From positions 1 through 64,000 of the forward strand of contig NZ_JACOPH010000009.1 in assembly GCF_014287635.1 (NCBI RefSeq): a DNA stretch of 64,000 nt, in the 5' to 3' direction. The DNA is from Roseburia zhanii (GTDB lineage Bacteria; Bacillota; Clostridia; Lachnospirales; Lachnospiraceae). The notes beneath the pieces are model-generated. The model ran no database searches. It saw only the letters and a program-made list of their open reading frames with translations, and was not told the origin of the DNA. The position numbers and the translations under genes are program-made. This document shows positions 63,213 through 64,000 of this stretch, piece by piece (position 1 is the stretch's first letter; each line of letters starts with the position of its first letter).

Positions 63213-63410
63213 ATGGGAAAAGATAGGAGCATGGCAATTAAACACGCAAAAGCGAAAAAGGAAGCAATGAAAGAAGTCATGAATAATCAAAATGACTTTG
63301 CACAAACTTCATGGGGACTTACTGACAATATGCGTAAATGGTTCAAGGCAAAACCATATGCATTGACATATGGAAAACAAAATGTTATTGCTAATCACAA
63401 AATATTGTGA
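63213..63410 (+). CDS. Small basic hypothetical protein
   Basis: 65 residues with AAGGAGGATAAAATC upstream. Lys-rich N-terminal helix (RSMAIKHAKAKKEAMKEVM), then TSWGLTDNMRKWFKAKPYAL. Could bind nucleic acid. No family recognised. It follows the ribozyme-like RNA directly. Confidence 0.55.
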   Translation: MGKDRSMAIKHAKAKKEAMKEVMNNQNDFAQTSWGLTDNMRKWFKAKPYALTYGKQNVIANHKIL

Positions 63411-63443
63411 TAGAATGGAGGTGCATAAAATGGAGGTGAAATG

Positions 63444-63722
63444 ATGATAGTTTATTATAAATTAGCAAATGTTTTAAAAGAAAGAAATATGCAATGGAAA
63501 GATTTGTGCGAATCTGGTATTTCTACTAATATGCCTACTAGATTTTCGCAAAATAAAAATATTAGCTCTGATACTATAGATAAAGTCTGTGCATTTCTTA
63601 AAGTACAGCCAGGAGATATTATGGAATGGATAGATGAATCTGAACAAAAAGAAAAAGAAATACAATCACAAATTGATGCATTGCAAAAGCAATTAGAAGA
63701 AGTAAAAGCAAATAAGAAATAA
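63444..63722 (+). CDS. XRE/Cro-CI type helix-turn-helix regulator with coiled-coil tail
   Basis: 92 residues. YKLANVLKERNMQWKDLCESGIS ... FSQNKNISSDTIDKVCAFLKVQPGDIMEW is the short HTH_26/YozG-like DNA-binding fold common on phages and conjugative elements. The last 30 residues (EQKEKEIQSQIDALQKQLEEV) form a coiled coil, probably for dimers. Start set at 63444, seven bases after GGAGG. Likely controls genes of this element. Confidence 0.8.
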   Translation: MIVYYKLANVLKERNMQWKDLCESGISTNMPTRFSQNKNISSDTIDKVCAFLKVQPGDIMEWIDESEQKEKEIQSQIDALQKQLEEVKANKK

Positions 63723-63748
63723 CAATGCGTCAAATATAACCACACACC

Positions 63749-63778
63749 AAGCACCCAATTTCCGGGTGCTATTTTGTT
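63749..63778 (+). terminator. Terminator after the XRE regulator
   Basis: AGCACCCA / GGGTGCT stem followed by ATTTTGTT. Confidence 0.7.
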
Positions 63779-63845
63779 ACAACCAACACAAAGAATGGAG
63801 AACAAACGGACAGCTTGTATACTGCTCACGGAAATTAAAATGCGC

Positions 63846-63874
63846 TTGACAATATGGAAAAATTGCCATATTAT
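63846..63874 (+). promoter_or_regulatory. Promoter with overlapping operator of a toxin-antitoxin operon
   Basis: TTGACA (63846-63851) and TATTAT (63869-63874), spacer 17. An exact inverted repeat AATATGG / CCATATT (63851-63857 and 63866-63872) fills the spacer, as expected for autorepression by a toxin-antitoxin complex. Confidence 0.7.
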
Positions 63875-63905
63875 ACTCATATAGAAAGTACATCGGAGGA
63901 AATTT

Positions 63906-64000
63906 ATGAGTGAATTTAAAGCAGAATTTTACGAAAATGGAGATGAAATTCCTGTAAAAGAATTTTTGGACAGTCTTGACGACAAAATGCGTGCAAAATT
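63906..64000 (+). CDS. HigB/RelE (Gp49-like) toxin, 5' end (partial)
   Basis: The visible 31 codons read MSEFKAEFYENGDEIPVKEF, then LDSLDDKMRAK, the N terminus of phage Gp49-like HigB toxins, which cleave mRNA at the ribosome. CATCGGAGG precedes ATG 63906. The gene runs past the right edge; an XRE-type antitoxin gene would be expected next to it. Confidence 0.72.
   Translation, partial: MSEFKAEFYENGDEIPVKEFLDSLDDKMRAK

Larger units (their letters stand above)
61991..64000 (+). mobile_element. Accessory/mobile region (left part; right end outside the window)
   Basis: From 61991 on, codon use shifts toward AT-rich, unbiased codons and the content changes to short orphan proteins, a ribozyme-like RNA, an XRE-type regulator and the start of a phage-type toxin gene. 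No integrase, transposase or structural gene is present, so the kind of element is unclear. Confidence 0.45.

Noticed and set aside
62700..63280. 193-codon minus-strand frame over the small accessory genes
   Set aside because: It overlaps two plus-strand genes with strong ribosome sites and the ribozyme-like RNA; no start site supports it.

Overview
The window looks like a chromosomal segment of a spore-forming anaerobic Firmicute of the class Clostridia, most likely a Lachnospiraceae gut bacterium of the Roseburia/Agathobacter type. Support from the sequence: moderate-to-low GC with A-rich purine codons, strong GGAGG ribosome sites, an alpha/beta-type small acid-soluble spore protein, a leucine T-box leader, KtrAB-type potassium uptake, the Firmicutes order tig-clpP-clpX-lon-ysxC, PdxST, DUF4250 and DUF1653 proteins, BspA-like leucine-rich repeat proteins and a crotonase. 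The genus is inference only.

Layout. 1-940: end of a 23S rRNA gene followed directly by eight tRNAs, with no 5S gene between them. 992-7300: HAAS/DUF1700 membrane protein, a tiny Ser/Asn protein, a rhodanese, then a tight run of RNA methylase, secreted papain-like protease, cell-wall amidase, RdgB and a YfcE-type phosphoesterase. 7364-8062: a promoter, six more tRNAs and a terminator. 8098-8492: scar of a lost integrative element (TGTCCGCA repeats and a frameshifted tyrosine-recombinase tail) plus one copy of a dispersed palindromic repeat. 8605-14057: a two-gene unit with a secreted nuclease lipoprotein, a YeiH-type exporter, and a LanC-like protein paired with a cysteine-synthase-like PLP enzyme. 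14302-22146: signalling cluster (hybrid histidine kinase, GGDEF protein, chemoreceptor), a C_GCAxxG_C_C protein, a TPR lipoprotein and HflX. 22297-24547 (minus): leuA behind a T-box leader with a MITE-like palindrome between the two. 24621-27262: small protein, two tRNAs, KtrA/KtrB-type potassium uptake. 27433-36421: small conserved proteins, CYTH, DJ-1, a spore protein, two large secreted proteins, and a CarD-like regulator behind a possible attenuator. 36689-43266: DUF2130 protein, nifB remnant, pdxST, a CsoR-controlled copper ATPase with fused CopZ, and a dead chemoreceptor fragment. 43446-47362: operon of LRR protein, metallopeptidase-fold/VWA protein and MoxR-type AAA ATPase. 47439-60002: DegV, then the proteostasis block (trigger factor, ClpP, ClpX, Lon, YsxC), a zinc-type ABC transporter, a parvulin, DUF4250 and an amylase-family enzyme. 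60141-61789 (minus): ProC and a crotonase. 61991-64000: start of an accessory or mobile region with 32-bp-period repeats, small orphan proteins, a hammerhead-ribozyme-like RNA, an XRE-type regulator and the beginning of a HigB/RelE-type toxin.

Most promising items for follow-up: the hammerhead-like RNA at 63139-63186; the LanC-like/CysK-like pair with an altered zinc site (Cys-Cys-Gly in place of Cys-His-Gly); the LRR/VWA/MoxR operon; the copA-copZ fusion with an internal start; and the dispersed and MITE-like palindromes. All functional statements rest on reading motifs by eye; no database or folding search was run.
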